Assembly (NCBI GenBank): GCA_039619475.1
Contig: CM077115.1
Coordinates: forward strand, 492,549,352 to 492,613,351
Length of the DNA: 64,000 nucleotides
Reading direction: 5' to 3'
Source: Icerya purchasi
Taxonomy: Eukaryota; Arthropoda; Insecta; Hemiptera; Monophlebidae
The notes below the pieces were generated by a model. That model saw nothing but the letters and a program-made list of their open reading frames with translations. It was not told the DNA's origin and did not search any database. The first letter of the stretch is position 1, and every line of letters begins with the position of its first letter. A program made the translations under genes and the position numbers. This document shows, piece after piece, positions 1 through 10,362 of this stretch.

Positions 1-1
1 C

Positions 2-79
2 AAATTAAAAAAACAGAATACTCAATTTTGCAGAGTTATATCTACTGAAGAAAGGCTAGCCGTCTGTTTAAGGTTTTTA
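2..79 (+). pseudogene. upstream fragment of the HARBI1-like transposase frame
   Basis: Frame 2 of the window edge reads a stretch ending ISTEERLAVCLRFL. This is the conserved segment that precedes FLATGNSF in HARBI1-type transposases. The reading resumes at 823 with FLATGNSFQS, after about 743 bases (80-822) that are AT-rich and include a run of about 20 T near 592-619. Both junctions carry TTTTTA (74-79 and 823-828). No GT-AG pair joins the two parts in frame, so 80-822 looks more like an insertion with a short duplication than a normal intron. The 5' part of the gene lies outside the window. Confidence 0.6.
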
Positions 80-807
80 ATACTTTATGTTCATTATTAT
101 TTATATTTTTATTCTGGGATTATTATGAATATGGAGAAAATTGAAATAGGGACTTATTGCCTGAAAGTTGGAATAAAAACAAAAATATACAGAATTTGAA
201 ATGTTAGAATGTGAAGGGACAAAAAATTTAAAACCAAGGTTTTTCAGCATGAAGCAATCTACATTGATTCATTTCTGAAATATAGCTACTTTTCTATGTA
301 ACTTTATTACATTTTTACAATCATGATGTTCTAAAAGAAAACTTATTTTCTAAAAAAAAAAAAACTCACGTCATTTTTATCATACACTTAAGAATTTTTC
401 TATTTTATTATATGTCTAAATTAAAAAACGGACCTGTTTACTTAAACAATTTTCAATTTGAGCGTTCTCAAACAAATTATGTAGTTAACAGATAATTTAT
501 GTAATTTTTGTGATTTAACCGTGAATTAATCAGATCATCACTTTCTATTTTTCAAATATGGTAAAAGAAATGTTATGTTCTTCATATTTCCAATTTTTTT
601 TTTTTTTTTTTTTTTTTTTGACAAACATTCTAGTTATTGCATTATTGAAATATTTTCTTAGTCTATCCCATCGTTCCTTAGCTTCGTGAGTTGTAAATTG
701 TATATAAAATATAATTTATTTTTGCTGTTCTTCATTATTCTTATTAATATTTGAAATGTTAATAAAACAAAATTATTACAATAAGAATGATTAGATAAAT
801 ATGATTT

Positions 808-1731
808 TTGTATTATTTCAAATTTTTAGCAACAGGAAATTCTTTCCAGAGTATTGGATTCAATTATAGATTAGGATTCAGTACTGTTAGTAAAATTATA
901 AAAGAAACTTGTGATGTCATATGGAGTACATTGAGAGAGGTTGCAATGCCACCCCCCACAGAGGAAACATGGAAGAACAATGCCGAGCAGTTTAAAAATA
1001 TATGGAATTTTCCCAATTGTATAGCTGCCATTGATGGGAAACATATAAATCTTCAGAGCCCCAATAATGCTGGATCGACATTTTTTAATTATAAAGGAAG
1101 TCATTCTATTGTACTTCTGGCATTAGTTGATGCCAATTACAAATTTGTTTCTGTCGATGTCGGCTCTTTCCATAGAAACAGTGATAGTGGATTTTTTTTC
1201 AAATCTCAGATGGGCAAAAAATTTCAAAATAACAAATTTAATTTACCATCACCAACGCCACTAATAGAAAATGGCGAGCCACAGCCATACATTTTAGTAG
1301 GAGATGAAGCATTTTCACTAACCAATTATCTTCTTCGGCCATATCCCAAAAATAAATTACATGATGAGGATAATAAAATATTTAATGACAGATTGTCCAA
1401 GGCCAGGCGTGTAGTAGAAAATGTATTTGGAATATTGGTCGCATGCTGGCGATGTTTTAGGAATCGGCTAGAATTGCAGCCAGAATTTGTAGAAAAAATT
1501 GTTGTTGCGGCATGTTGTTTACACAACATATTATGTACAGACAATATGTTTGAACTAAATAATGAGTCGATTCCTTCTGAATCGGGTTTATTGCGTGTAA
1601 ATGCAATTAGAAGAAATAGTTCTTGTACAGCTTTTCAGATTCGAGAAAACTTTAAGGACTATTTTACTTCTGATGCTGGTAGTGTAACCTGGCAACTAGA
1701 TGCTGTTCAAATAGGTCACTTACAAAAGTAG
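808..1731 (+). CDS. HARBI1-like PIF/Harbinger transposase (3' part)
   Basis: This is a DDE transposase/nuclease of the PIF/Harbinger superfamily (DDE_Tnp_4 type), open for 307 codons. No ATG starts it; homology begins at FLATGNSFQS (823), so it is the continuation of the frame at 2-79. Visible family blocks are IAAIDGKHI (D76), RNSDSGFF (D126), VGDEAFSLTNYLLRPYP, FNDRLSKARRVVENVFGIL (E204) and the C-terminal AACCLHNIL. D76, D126 and E204 sit where the family has its catalytic DDE; that role is inferred. The frame has no internal stop, so the copy is young or preserved. A Myb/SANT-like partner gene, usual in autonomous Harbinger elements, was not found nearby, and no terminal inverted repeats were identified within the window. 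Confidence in the family is high; whether it is active or domesticated cannot be told. Confidence 0.9.
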   Translation: MYYFKFLATGNSFQSIGFNYRLGFSTVSKIIKETCDVIWSTLREVAMPPPTEETWKNNAEQFKNIWNFPNCIAAIDGKHINLQSPNNAGSTFFNYKGSHSIVLLALVDANYKFVSVDVGSFHRNSDSGFFFKSQMGKKFQNNKFNLPSPTPLIENGEPQPYILVGDEAFSLTNYLLRPYPKNKLHDEDNKIFNDRLSKARRVVENVFGILVACWRCFRNRLELQPEFVEKIVVAACCLHNILCTDNMFELNNESIPSESGLLRVNAIRRNSSCTAFQIRENFKDYFTSDAGSVTWQLDAVQIGHLQK

Positions 1732-2686
1732 TTTTTTTTTTTTTTAATTTTTAACATATGTAAATAAAATATGTGTATATTAAGTAATATTAAAACGTAA
1801 AAGGGTCAAAATCACCAAGGTGGCAAATTCCAAATTCATTTTTATGATGAATATACCTAGAAGCTATAACTTTGATGATTAGCTTAAATGATCACTAAAC
1901 TTGTGTTTAAACGATATCTACGATGGCAAAGTATAGGATTAATTACTTTTTATGTAATTTTGTTTTTAAAGTGAGCTGTCGCGGAACATTTCCGGGAATG
2001 ATTTTGTAAGGATTAAAATAATATTAGAATATAAATGATGTCTTTATTTTTTAGCCTTTACAATAGCAGAAGCATGTAGTTAATCATAAAAAATTAAAAA
2101 GCTCCATGGTAAAATTATACAAAATCGTTTAGAAGTAAAATATCACCACGACTGAAGCTAAAATTCAATTTCTTTGTACTAAATTATCTAAATTAGACAA
2201 TATCGCCGACTTACATGTATATTAATTAGCTGTAGGTATGTAAAGTCTGCCTTTTTTTAATACCACTCTTAAATATCAAAAATAATAGTGTATTATATGT
2301 GATTTAAGAGATGTTCTCAGAAATGATGATGTGTTCATAGAATGATTTAGGAGTTCCCTGAATGATATATATATATATATAAAATTTAGGTTTATGAGTT
2401 CAATAAGCGAAAATGTTTATATTATACTTATTTATTTATTAGACATTTATTTTTAATAATAATGTGATTAGCTTAAATCACTTCTGAACAGTATTTTTAC
2501 TGAACAATGGACACAGCCAAGTATGATTATTAATCATATTTTAAACTTCTTTATATTGATGGTAATAATTAAACCATCCAAACATGTATAAAATAATAAA
2601 GCTCTATAACTTTATATTAAACTTTTAACAAAAATAAGCTTAGCAAATTAATTAAACAAAAGAATATTAACAAAAAGAAACAAAAG
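1732..2686. other. AT-rich stretch without recognisable gene
   Basis: No coding sequence or paired repeat was recognised here. It has a poly(T) run directly after the transposase stop and a short (TA)n near 2365-2380. It may be the 3' part of the Harbinger element or a flank. Confidence 0.4.
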
Positions 2687-3085
2687 TTAAAATTTTTTGT
2701 AAATATCAATATCAGTATCAAAGTAATAATACTCTCGGTCATTTTCTTTTTCCAGCAATAACGTTGGATGAAACTGCAACCTTCTAATTGTTATCTTGAA
2801 TGTCTTATTTTCGCCTTTTACAGTTTTTTCTTCAATAACAGACTTCCATTGAGAAAAGGTCACAGAATCTGTATTATCAGTTGACTGAATATTAAGCGTT
2901 GGATTTTTACATTTATTGCACATACTATTCATGGAGTCATAAGAAGTTATGTCACAACTATAATCTTCGATAGTTTTCTCTAAAGTTCCGTGATTAATCT
3001 GATGTAACTTTTTTAATTGATTGACTTTAAGTGAAATCGAAGTATATATGTATAAACAAGTACGGTAAACGTATACACATAACTG
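2687..3085 (-). pseudogene. Cys-rich unknown ORF fragment, probably transposon-associated
   Basis: On the minus strand a frame is open for 132 codons from an in-frame TAG at 3086-3088 down to a stop at 2687. An ATG lies at about codon 52, but conserved-looking sequence starts upstream, so this is probably an exon or a decayed copy. The protein has a cysteine cluster (SCDITSYDSMNSMCNKCKN) followed by a basic segment with a Trp (FSQWKSVIEEK, then KGENKTFKIT). The Cys pattern and following basic region resemble an uncharacterised family that is multicopy in arthropod and Hydra genomes. That resemblance is from memory and was not searched. No function is assigned. Confidence 0.35.
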
Positions 3086-3530
3086 CTACTGTAACTTAAT
3101 TATGCCACTGAAATTTACTGTAACAAAATATTACTGTCTGCATTATCAACGATGAAAATACTTTTTATTCAGTACACTGTACACTTATTTCGCAAATTCA
3201 CTATTTGGTTATCATCACACTATTCTTACAATTAGTAGTGAGTTTAAAAATCTTATATTTCTTATAACATAAATAATCGCGGAAAAATGCAATGAAATGA
3301 TAAGATACAGAAATATCATTGACACATCAAAAATACAACGTTCTGATCGGGCGCGCTTTTCGGTTATTAATTCGCTCGTCAACAATAATAAAATGCCATC
3401 TCACGCCGGAAATATATGTAGTAGCTCCAGATCTGGCAAAAATGTGTAATCACGGCACTATAAAAACTAACGCGAAGTACATGATGTGACTTCAGTGTGA
3501 ACACGACAAATCGCAACACATTACAACTCC

Positions 3531-6500
3531 ACAATCGTCTAAAATGTACCGTTCAGGGGAGCTAATTCAAATCCAGATTCTTGGGTTTTGTCAATTGTCA
3601 ATTCAGCCAGCATCAAAATTAGGTTGAAATTTTCAATAAAATATAAAATTGCAAAATATTGCTAAAAATTTTTATAAATAATACTTTTTTACATTTATAA
3701 TACAAAAAGCAATAGAATTTAAGTATTATTATTAATTTAATTTTTTATTTTGGTAATAGTTTTTGAATTAAAAATTTACTCATTATATAAATTTGGTTTT
3801 TAATAACAAAGTAAATTTATAATTAAAATTTTTTAAGGCTAAATTAACAAACATACAAATTAGAAAATATAAAAATATTATTTTATTTGATAATAGTTTC
3901 TGCTCCTTTATGAATCATTTTCTAACTTTCATGTTTTTGATTGTTTCTTTTGTAATAAAGTTTTGTTTCTAAATAAATATCAATTAATAACAAATAATAA
4001 ATTAAAAACTTCTAGTTTTAAATACTTTTATCTATGAATATATATATTACAATTTTTAAAAATTATTTATTTCTGATAAAGAATGTTTATTAATTATTTA
4101 TGTTAAATATGATTATATATCTAAGTTAATAAGTAGTAATAATCTTTAATTAATTCCAGAAGTTTTAATCTTTAATTTTTATAAAAACAAAATACACACT
4201 GCACAGTTTTTTTTGAATTTTTTTTGTACAACATAATTCATTATATTTTATATTACTTTTGTAAAACTATATTTTAGAAAAATGTGTTATAGAAAATTTG
4301 TCGTATAGTTCTTTGAATATTACACTATATTCCGTTTTATAAAGTTTTATTTATCTGTAATATTTCGCATTTTTTATAATTATATTTGTATCACCTGTCA
4401 GTAATGGAAGTGTTTATTAATTTTTACTTACAAAATTGGCTCATTAAGAAATGTTGGAAATATCATATATAGGAAATTCTAAGCTACTTTGAAAATAATA
4501 GTTAAAATGGGGAATGGTACTTAGGACATTTGTTGCGGACGAGAAAGCATTGTTGGTGCTAGTGAAAAATCGAAGGGATCGACAAAGGATGGGCAGAAAA
4601 AAAAAAGTAGTGAATTAATAACTTCAAAAGTTACAATGAAAGAATAGGTCAGATTGTAAAGATTTGATAAATAGAACATACATTGCCATCAACAATCAAA
4701 GAGTAAAGGTGCAAAGAAAATATAAACGGGTTCTTTTAGTACTTATGAACAGTATTCGGTATCGAAATAGTGTTTGTTACTAGTAAAAAGATGATCTTTT
4801 TGAATTTAAATAGTGTGCCGAATAAATGAAATAATATACTCAAGGAGAATAATAACAAAAAAGGCAAGAACTACATAGGAAATTGAAAATAGAAAGGATT
4901 AATTTAACCAAAAATGTTGTCTTGCAGAAATACACATTGTTTATTAGGAGAGGCGTAGATATAAATCTGAGGGAAAAAATTAATAAAATTGTATTTATGA
5001 AATGTAATGCTGTGTGAATGTGAGGCCTAAGTAATAAATGAAATGAAATGAAAGAATCTGAGAACTGCTGAAATGTGATGAAATAGATAGAAACGCGAAG
5101 AAATTAGAATGCGACAATTCACGGCTTGTTGAGTGCCATTGAGAAATAAACCAAAATTATAGAAGGAAAAGCAGGTAAGAAAAGAAAAAAGGAAAATAAG
5201 GAAACAGTTTCATTTCGCAACTGATTTAAGATTTGAAATAGCTAACATGTACCCAATTAAAAATTACAGCATTAAAAAGCACGGAATGAAAAAAACAAAC
5301 CATAAAGTTCAATGAATTATGATCATGTCAAAAATGAATATATAATTTTGCTTTCTTGTGTAAAGTTCTATTTGAAGTTAAATTATGTGATTTTAATTTT
5401 AGGGTCTAGTTTGTTTCATAAATTTCCAATAAAATTCAAATTATATAACTTAACCCACGTATTCATTGTTTTTGGGTAATTATATAATAACAGTTTGATA
5501 TTATTGCTTATAAAATATAAACTTTTGGTAAAGTAAGTAGATAAATTGTGAAATCTTCAAATATAAATGTATCTCAATACTACAATTTCACCAATAAGTA
5601 ATAATTTCCCAAAATAAGTGGGCAATGTGTAGCCTCATCTTATGAGATTACAGTCACTGTAATGTACAATTAATTTCAAATTATATATACTCAGATTATT
5701 CATATTAAATTTGGTCGATTGTAGTGTTTCTGAAACTGTAAGTGGTGACTTTAAACGGGTCAGAAAGTGACATATTAAGGGTGAAAAAATTAAATTCATG
5801 TCGACCTAATCGAGGCTGAAGTTTGGCCGGATACCGAAAAAGTCGGATAATCCGAAATAAATATTTTTAACGTAGAAATAACGTGCATAAAATTGCAAAA
5901 AAATCATTTATTTAGAAAATTGAACTTTGGCGTAAAAAAGGAACAAATAAGTGAAAAAATAATAGATTCTTAATAATTACAAATCATAAATTATAATTTT
6001 TTAAAATACAGTAGATACCGAATTATCCGATTAAATCATTTGAGTTGGATAACCCAGAAGTCAGATAACTGGGAGTCTACTGTAGTGAATTTAAAGAAAT
6101 GTAATTGGGATTTCATTCATTATTATTAATCAAGCAACTAAAACATAAAACTTAAATTTACAAAAAATCTTTTACTGAATTTTGTATCAAATAGCATTAA
6201 ATGTACTTCCATGCAATGTTACATACTTGTAGGAAATCATTCTTTTAATTGTAACACTTATTAAATGTAAATATTGTTCAAAACCGAAAAACAATGAAGC
6301 TGCTTTACTCCTTAAATTACCATAGTTTAACTTTTTATGCAGCAAAAAACGTGTTCTTATTCAAAAGCACGATTTTTTGTTCATTAAAATTATTTTATAC
6401 TTGAAATCAACCATAATTTTTAGTAAATAAATAAATGATTTGACTGAAGATATTTATTTTTATATTTCATTCTATATTTAATACTGGAAGTCATGAAAAA

Positions 6501-9134
6501 TCTTGATGATAAGGATATGAAAAATATTCAAAAAGTGCAGGTCTATTGAAATGAAAAACGTATTATGTTCGCCTCATTGATAAAAATTACCTCTTATTGA
6601 AAATACTTATTTTCTTTTAACAAATCCCCACCAGGGAATTATAAACATCTACAAATGGCATAAGTAAAGTTTTTTTTTCTTTCATTTGTGTTCTTGTTTA
6701 ACCATTGATTCTTTTGTATGAATTTAAATTTTATGTATAGAGTGTTATAACGCTAAATTTTCATATAGTTTCTCTAGTAATGTGAGCTGGATTGGCTTGG
6801 TTTACTGAAATTTTAAATTATCTTGTTTTGTTATGACGTATTGTGTATTTAGCTTCTTTTTGGTTTAATAAAAGAGAATAAAATGTACACGTACCAAATA
6901 TGAACAGATTTTATGTATAGTTAAATTCAATACATAAAAGGTCATAGTGAACGGTCAGAGATACATATTTCATATGGTGATGTAGACAACCTATTGTAAG
7001 AGAATAAAAAAAAAATGATTTTTTGAACTGTAATCCATTTATCGTACGACACTGAAATTTTTAATTGACTAGGAAATCATTTTAAAGCAATTCTACTATT
7101 TTTTAAATATAATCTTCACAAATGTCATAAACTGAGGTTCTTTTCATATCTCCTTTAATAGCCCATTATTGTGTTTGCGATTTTAAATAACAAGTTAAAA
7201 CTTCTCGTGTGAATTTCACCATTTTAGACTAAGCAGGATTAGTATTTTTTGAAAAGTTATTTGGCTGAAAAAAATTTGGATAACTTGGTTTTTTAGCTTT
7301 TAAATTTAAAAAAAGGAATTCTAATCGTCTTTTACATAACTTCTCACTATTTTATGTATAATGTTGCAAAAGTATATTTCCCTGCTACAATTAATTTATC
7401 CAGACCTGTTTTAGAAACTTTTCATAAAACTTTCTAATACTTTCCTTTTTCATTATAATTCTTCGTTTTTCTTAAAAACTACATATCCTGTATCCTTAGT
7501 ATAGTACTTAAATTTTTTCTTTTACGATTCATTGGAAAGTAAACCGAGAAAGGAAAATTTTTTACTTCGTAAGAAACTTTGATAAGGCAATATGAATAAT
7601 TTTTTATCACTGAAATAATTTTAAAAAAGAAGAAAGTATTAGTAAATTACGTGTATTCCAAAGTTGTATTTAAATTTTACAAAATTATAAAATATCGCAT
7701 TAACACTAACCAAACTTTCTTTCAGGGAAGCAAAAGATGCAGGAATTGTCTAAATTCCTTTATTTTGATTATCGCAGGACGTTTAGTTTGTGAAAAGATA
7801 CTGTTAACTTTATTCTCTCATTTGGATTTCTTTCCGTAATTTTCAGATACATGTTTTTTTATGAACCATTCTTTTTTTTCTCGAAAAATGTTGTAATTTC
7901 TGTCTTATTTGCAAAAGTAAAAGTAAAATAAAATTTCAATGAATTTATTGACTGAGAACTTTAAGGGGCTTTGACTTGTTTTTAATTTCAAATGAAATAT
8001 AAAAATTTCGAAGAATAAATTTTTTGCTCAAACACGATGTAATTAGCTGAGTACGATAATTATAAAGTAAATACACTGAAAATGGGATATAACAATAACG
8101 GAGGGGGTAGTCAACTTGGTCGTTATTACCGATTCGTCTCTATTTTCAACAATTTTTGGATATGCAAGATTAACAGTTATGGAACCGTTTCTTTGTTGAC
8201 ATATTTTATGGAATAACTTTTCAGGAATTAAACAAATAATCATTTATTCGTGATCATGTTTTAATGCATTCAACAGCTCAAACACTTAACTTTTTCTTTA
8301 TACATGATAATGGAATCTAATATAAAATAAAAACTAAAAAAGATAAAGAAATTTCTACGTAAAAGAGACGATAATTGTTTTTTCGTATTTTTGAAGAAAT
8401 TTGTATTTATGTTTACTGATAAATTTTTTTACTCTCACGTCGTTGTAGGCGGTAATTTATAATCTGTAGATAAATTGTAGTCATAATAATCCATTCGTTC
8501 CTTTTAGCCGATGTCGTTATAGCAAATAAAAATTAACAAATAATTTTATGTAATTCTGCCGCTTCCAGCAATCTTCGTCCTTATAAGGAATTTCACTGGG
8601 TTTCTAAATCGAAAAAAAAGTTGTTCTATTGCCATGTTTTACTCAGCGATGTTTCATTAAATTTGATTTGATGGAAACAAAGTAGTAAATAGCGAGCAAC
8701 AAAAGGCTTCCATTATAATGAAGATTATTAACAATAAGAATTAAAACGAAATAAGAATAAAACAAGTAAAAGAAAACAAAACAGAAATAACAAAGAAAAA
8801 AAATATCAATTTCAGAAAAGAGTAGCAATTATACGCAAAAATCCAGGCAATATCCAAGATTCAATATGGCGCGGAAGACATCTTGCAATCTTGAAGAATA
8901 ATTTGCATTAATAGAAAATCGATTGTTGATTTCATGTAATTCGGTTCATAATCAAACTAATTCGTTCAATTAAAAGTTGATGGTGGACAATTTACTTCTG
9001 ACTTATCGAACTCTATATAAAACCTAAAACAAACAATTGTTTCCGATTATAATGCTGCTCTGATCGTCACTCTTCAGATCCCAAAGATCTGGATTTCAAT
9101 TAGCTCCCCTGAATGGTATATTTTAGTTGCTTCT
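3531..9134. mobile_element. 5.6-kb non-coding TIR element with 10-bp target duplication (MULE-like)
   Basis: The left end (3531-3586) and the right end (9079-9134) are inverted repeats of about 55 bp. The shared core reads CTAAAATRTACCRTTCAGG, followed by GGAGCTAATTSAAATCCAGA, with only a few mismatches. Both ends have exactly 8 bases outside CTAAAAT. The element is flanked by a perfect direct repeat TTACAACTCC (3521-3530 and 9135-9144). A 9-11-bp duplication with long TIRs is typical of Mutator-like elements; no transposase was seen, so the superfamily is inferred. The interior is AT-rich with no open frame above about 66 codons. It contains a pogo-type mini-hairpin at 6009-6082. Confidence 0.65.
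6009..6082. repeat. short pogo/Tigger-type terminal hairpin
   Basis: CAGTAGA at 6009 is matched by TCTACTG ending at 6082, with related inner sequence (TTATCCGA near 6022; GATAACTGGGAG near 6064). A further 'GGATAATCCGA' stretch lies at 5843-5860. CAGTAGACTC-type ends are typical of Tigger/pogo elements. This looks like two termini brought together by internal deletion, or a solo remnant. Confidence 0.45.
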
Positions 9135-9144
9135 TTACAACTCC

Positions 9145-10080
9145 ATGTAAAATTCGAGTACTACATTTTTCGTTATCATGTGTAAGCGCACACGACTTGA
9201 CAACAGCCTAACCACGTGATATATTCTTTGTTTACTTCTTACATCGCGCATCGCTTAGCAACGGTAGAATTGAACACGGATTAGTGAAATAAAGATACAC
9301 CCCACTAAGTAATAACACAGTCTAACGATACTGAAATATTGATAGAATGTGACAGCAGTGTGAACACCATTATCACGCGTATGAGTTTATTATTTCCTCC
9401 AAGAAACAAACTCACGTGACGTGATAGCAATGTGTCCGTACCTTTAGTTACACCCTAATTATAATATTTAGCAATGAAAATACGGATTCAATACACTGTA
9501 TCGACTTAACATATTCAATACTTTTTTGTACTGACTACAATGATATAAGGATTTTGCACATCCCTAGAATTTGGAGAAAAATTACACTTTTCAGGATCAG
9601 CTTGTTTTAAACTCGCTTAAATTGTCGTAACTTTCGGCTTCCGATTTCATGAAAAATTCATTTCAATACTAACCATCACCTCTTTATTAAAATTAGAAAG
9701 AATTAACCCAGTTTGGCTTCTTCGATACAAGTTGTAGTAAAAACTTATGGATGTTTTAGCTTAAATTGAATTGCATACTTAAATATAAATATTTAAAATT
9801 AGCTTTCAAATATGTTTTATTATAAAATTTATTATTTGTTTAAAGTTTTTGATATTAGAAAAAGAAAAAAAAATTAAAACATGTATCAGAAGGTTAAATA
9901 TTATATTAATTAAAATTGTTTGATTTAAAGTTAAAACTTTATTTATTATTTTTTTATTTAATAGAAAATAGTTTACTCGTAGATTAGATTATGTTAAATG
10001 TAATTTATTTACAATTAATTTAAAATTGTACGTTACAGTGTTGTGCCGTATTAAATTACAAATAACCCTGTGATTAGTGA
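9145..10080. other. intergenic stretch without recognised content
   Basis: No open frame of note is present. The first ~300 bases are less AT-rich than the rest and contain several CACGTG/CGTGA-like words; the remainder is AT-rich. Upstream regulatory sequence of the ATP synthase subunit c gene is expected near its 3' end, but no TATA box or initiator could be assigned. Confidence 0.35.
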
Positions 10081-10084
10081 ACTT

Positions 10085-10199
10085 TTGAAGAACATTTAGA
10101 TGAAATTAGAATTAAATTACTGTGGATATCTTGATTGCGAGAATTTTTTGCGGTATATGGGAGTTGTGTTACGACCTGGTTTGTTATTATTTTAAATTT
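10085..10199 (+). other. ATPsynC: putative 5' UTR exon of ATPsynC
   Basis: A good splice donor (TTT|GTAAGT) follows 10199, and an acceptor (TTATATAG|AT) precedes 10347, sixteen bases before the start ATG at 10363. This implies a non-coding first exon ending at 10199 and a 147-bp intron. The exon's 5' boundary is unknown. Confidence 0.4.
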
Positions 10200-10362
10200 G
10201 TAAGTTTTTTAAAATTAACTTATTATACATAGTTTTTATCAATCATTAAGTTGCGCTGCTATGTATTGACGTTATTTTTACTTTATGCTTGCTATTACTT
10301 TTAAACGTTTGCGCGTATTCTAATAATAAAATTTGTATTTATATAGATATATTACATTCATA

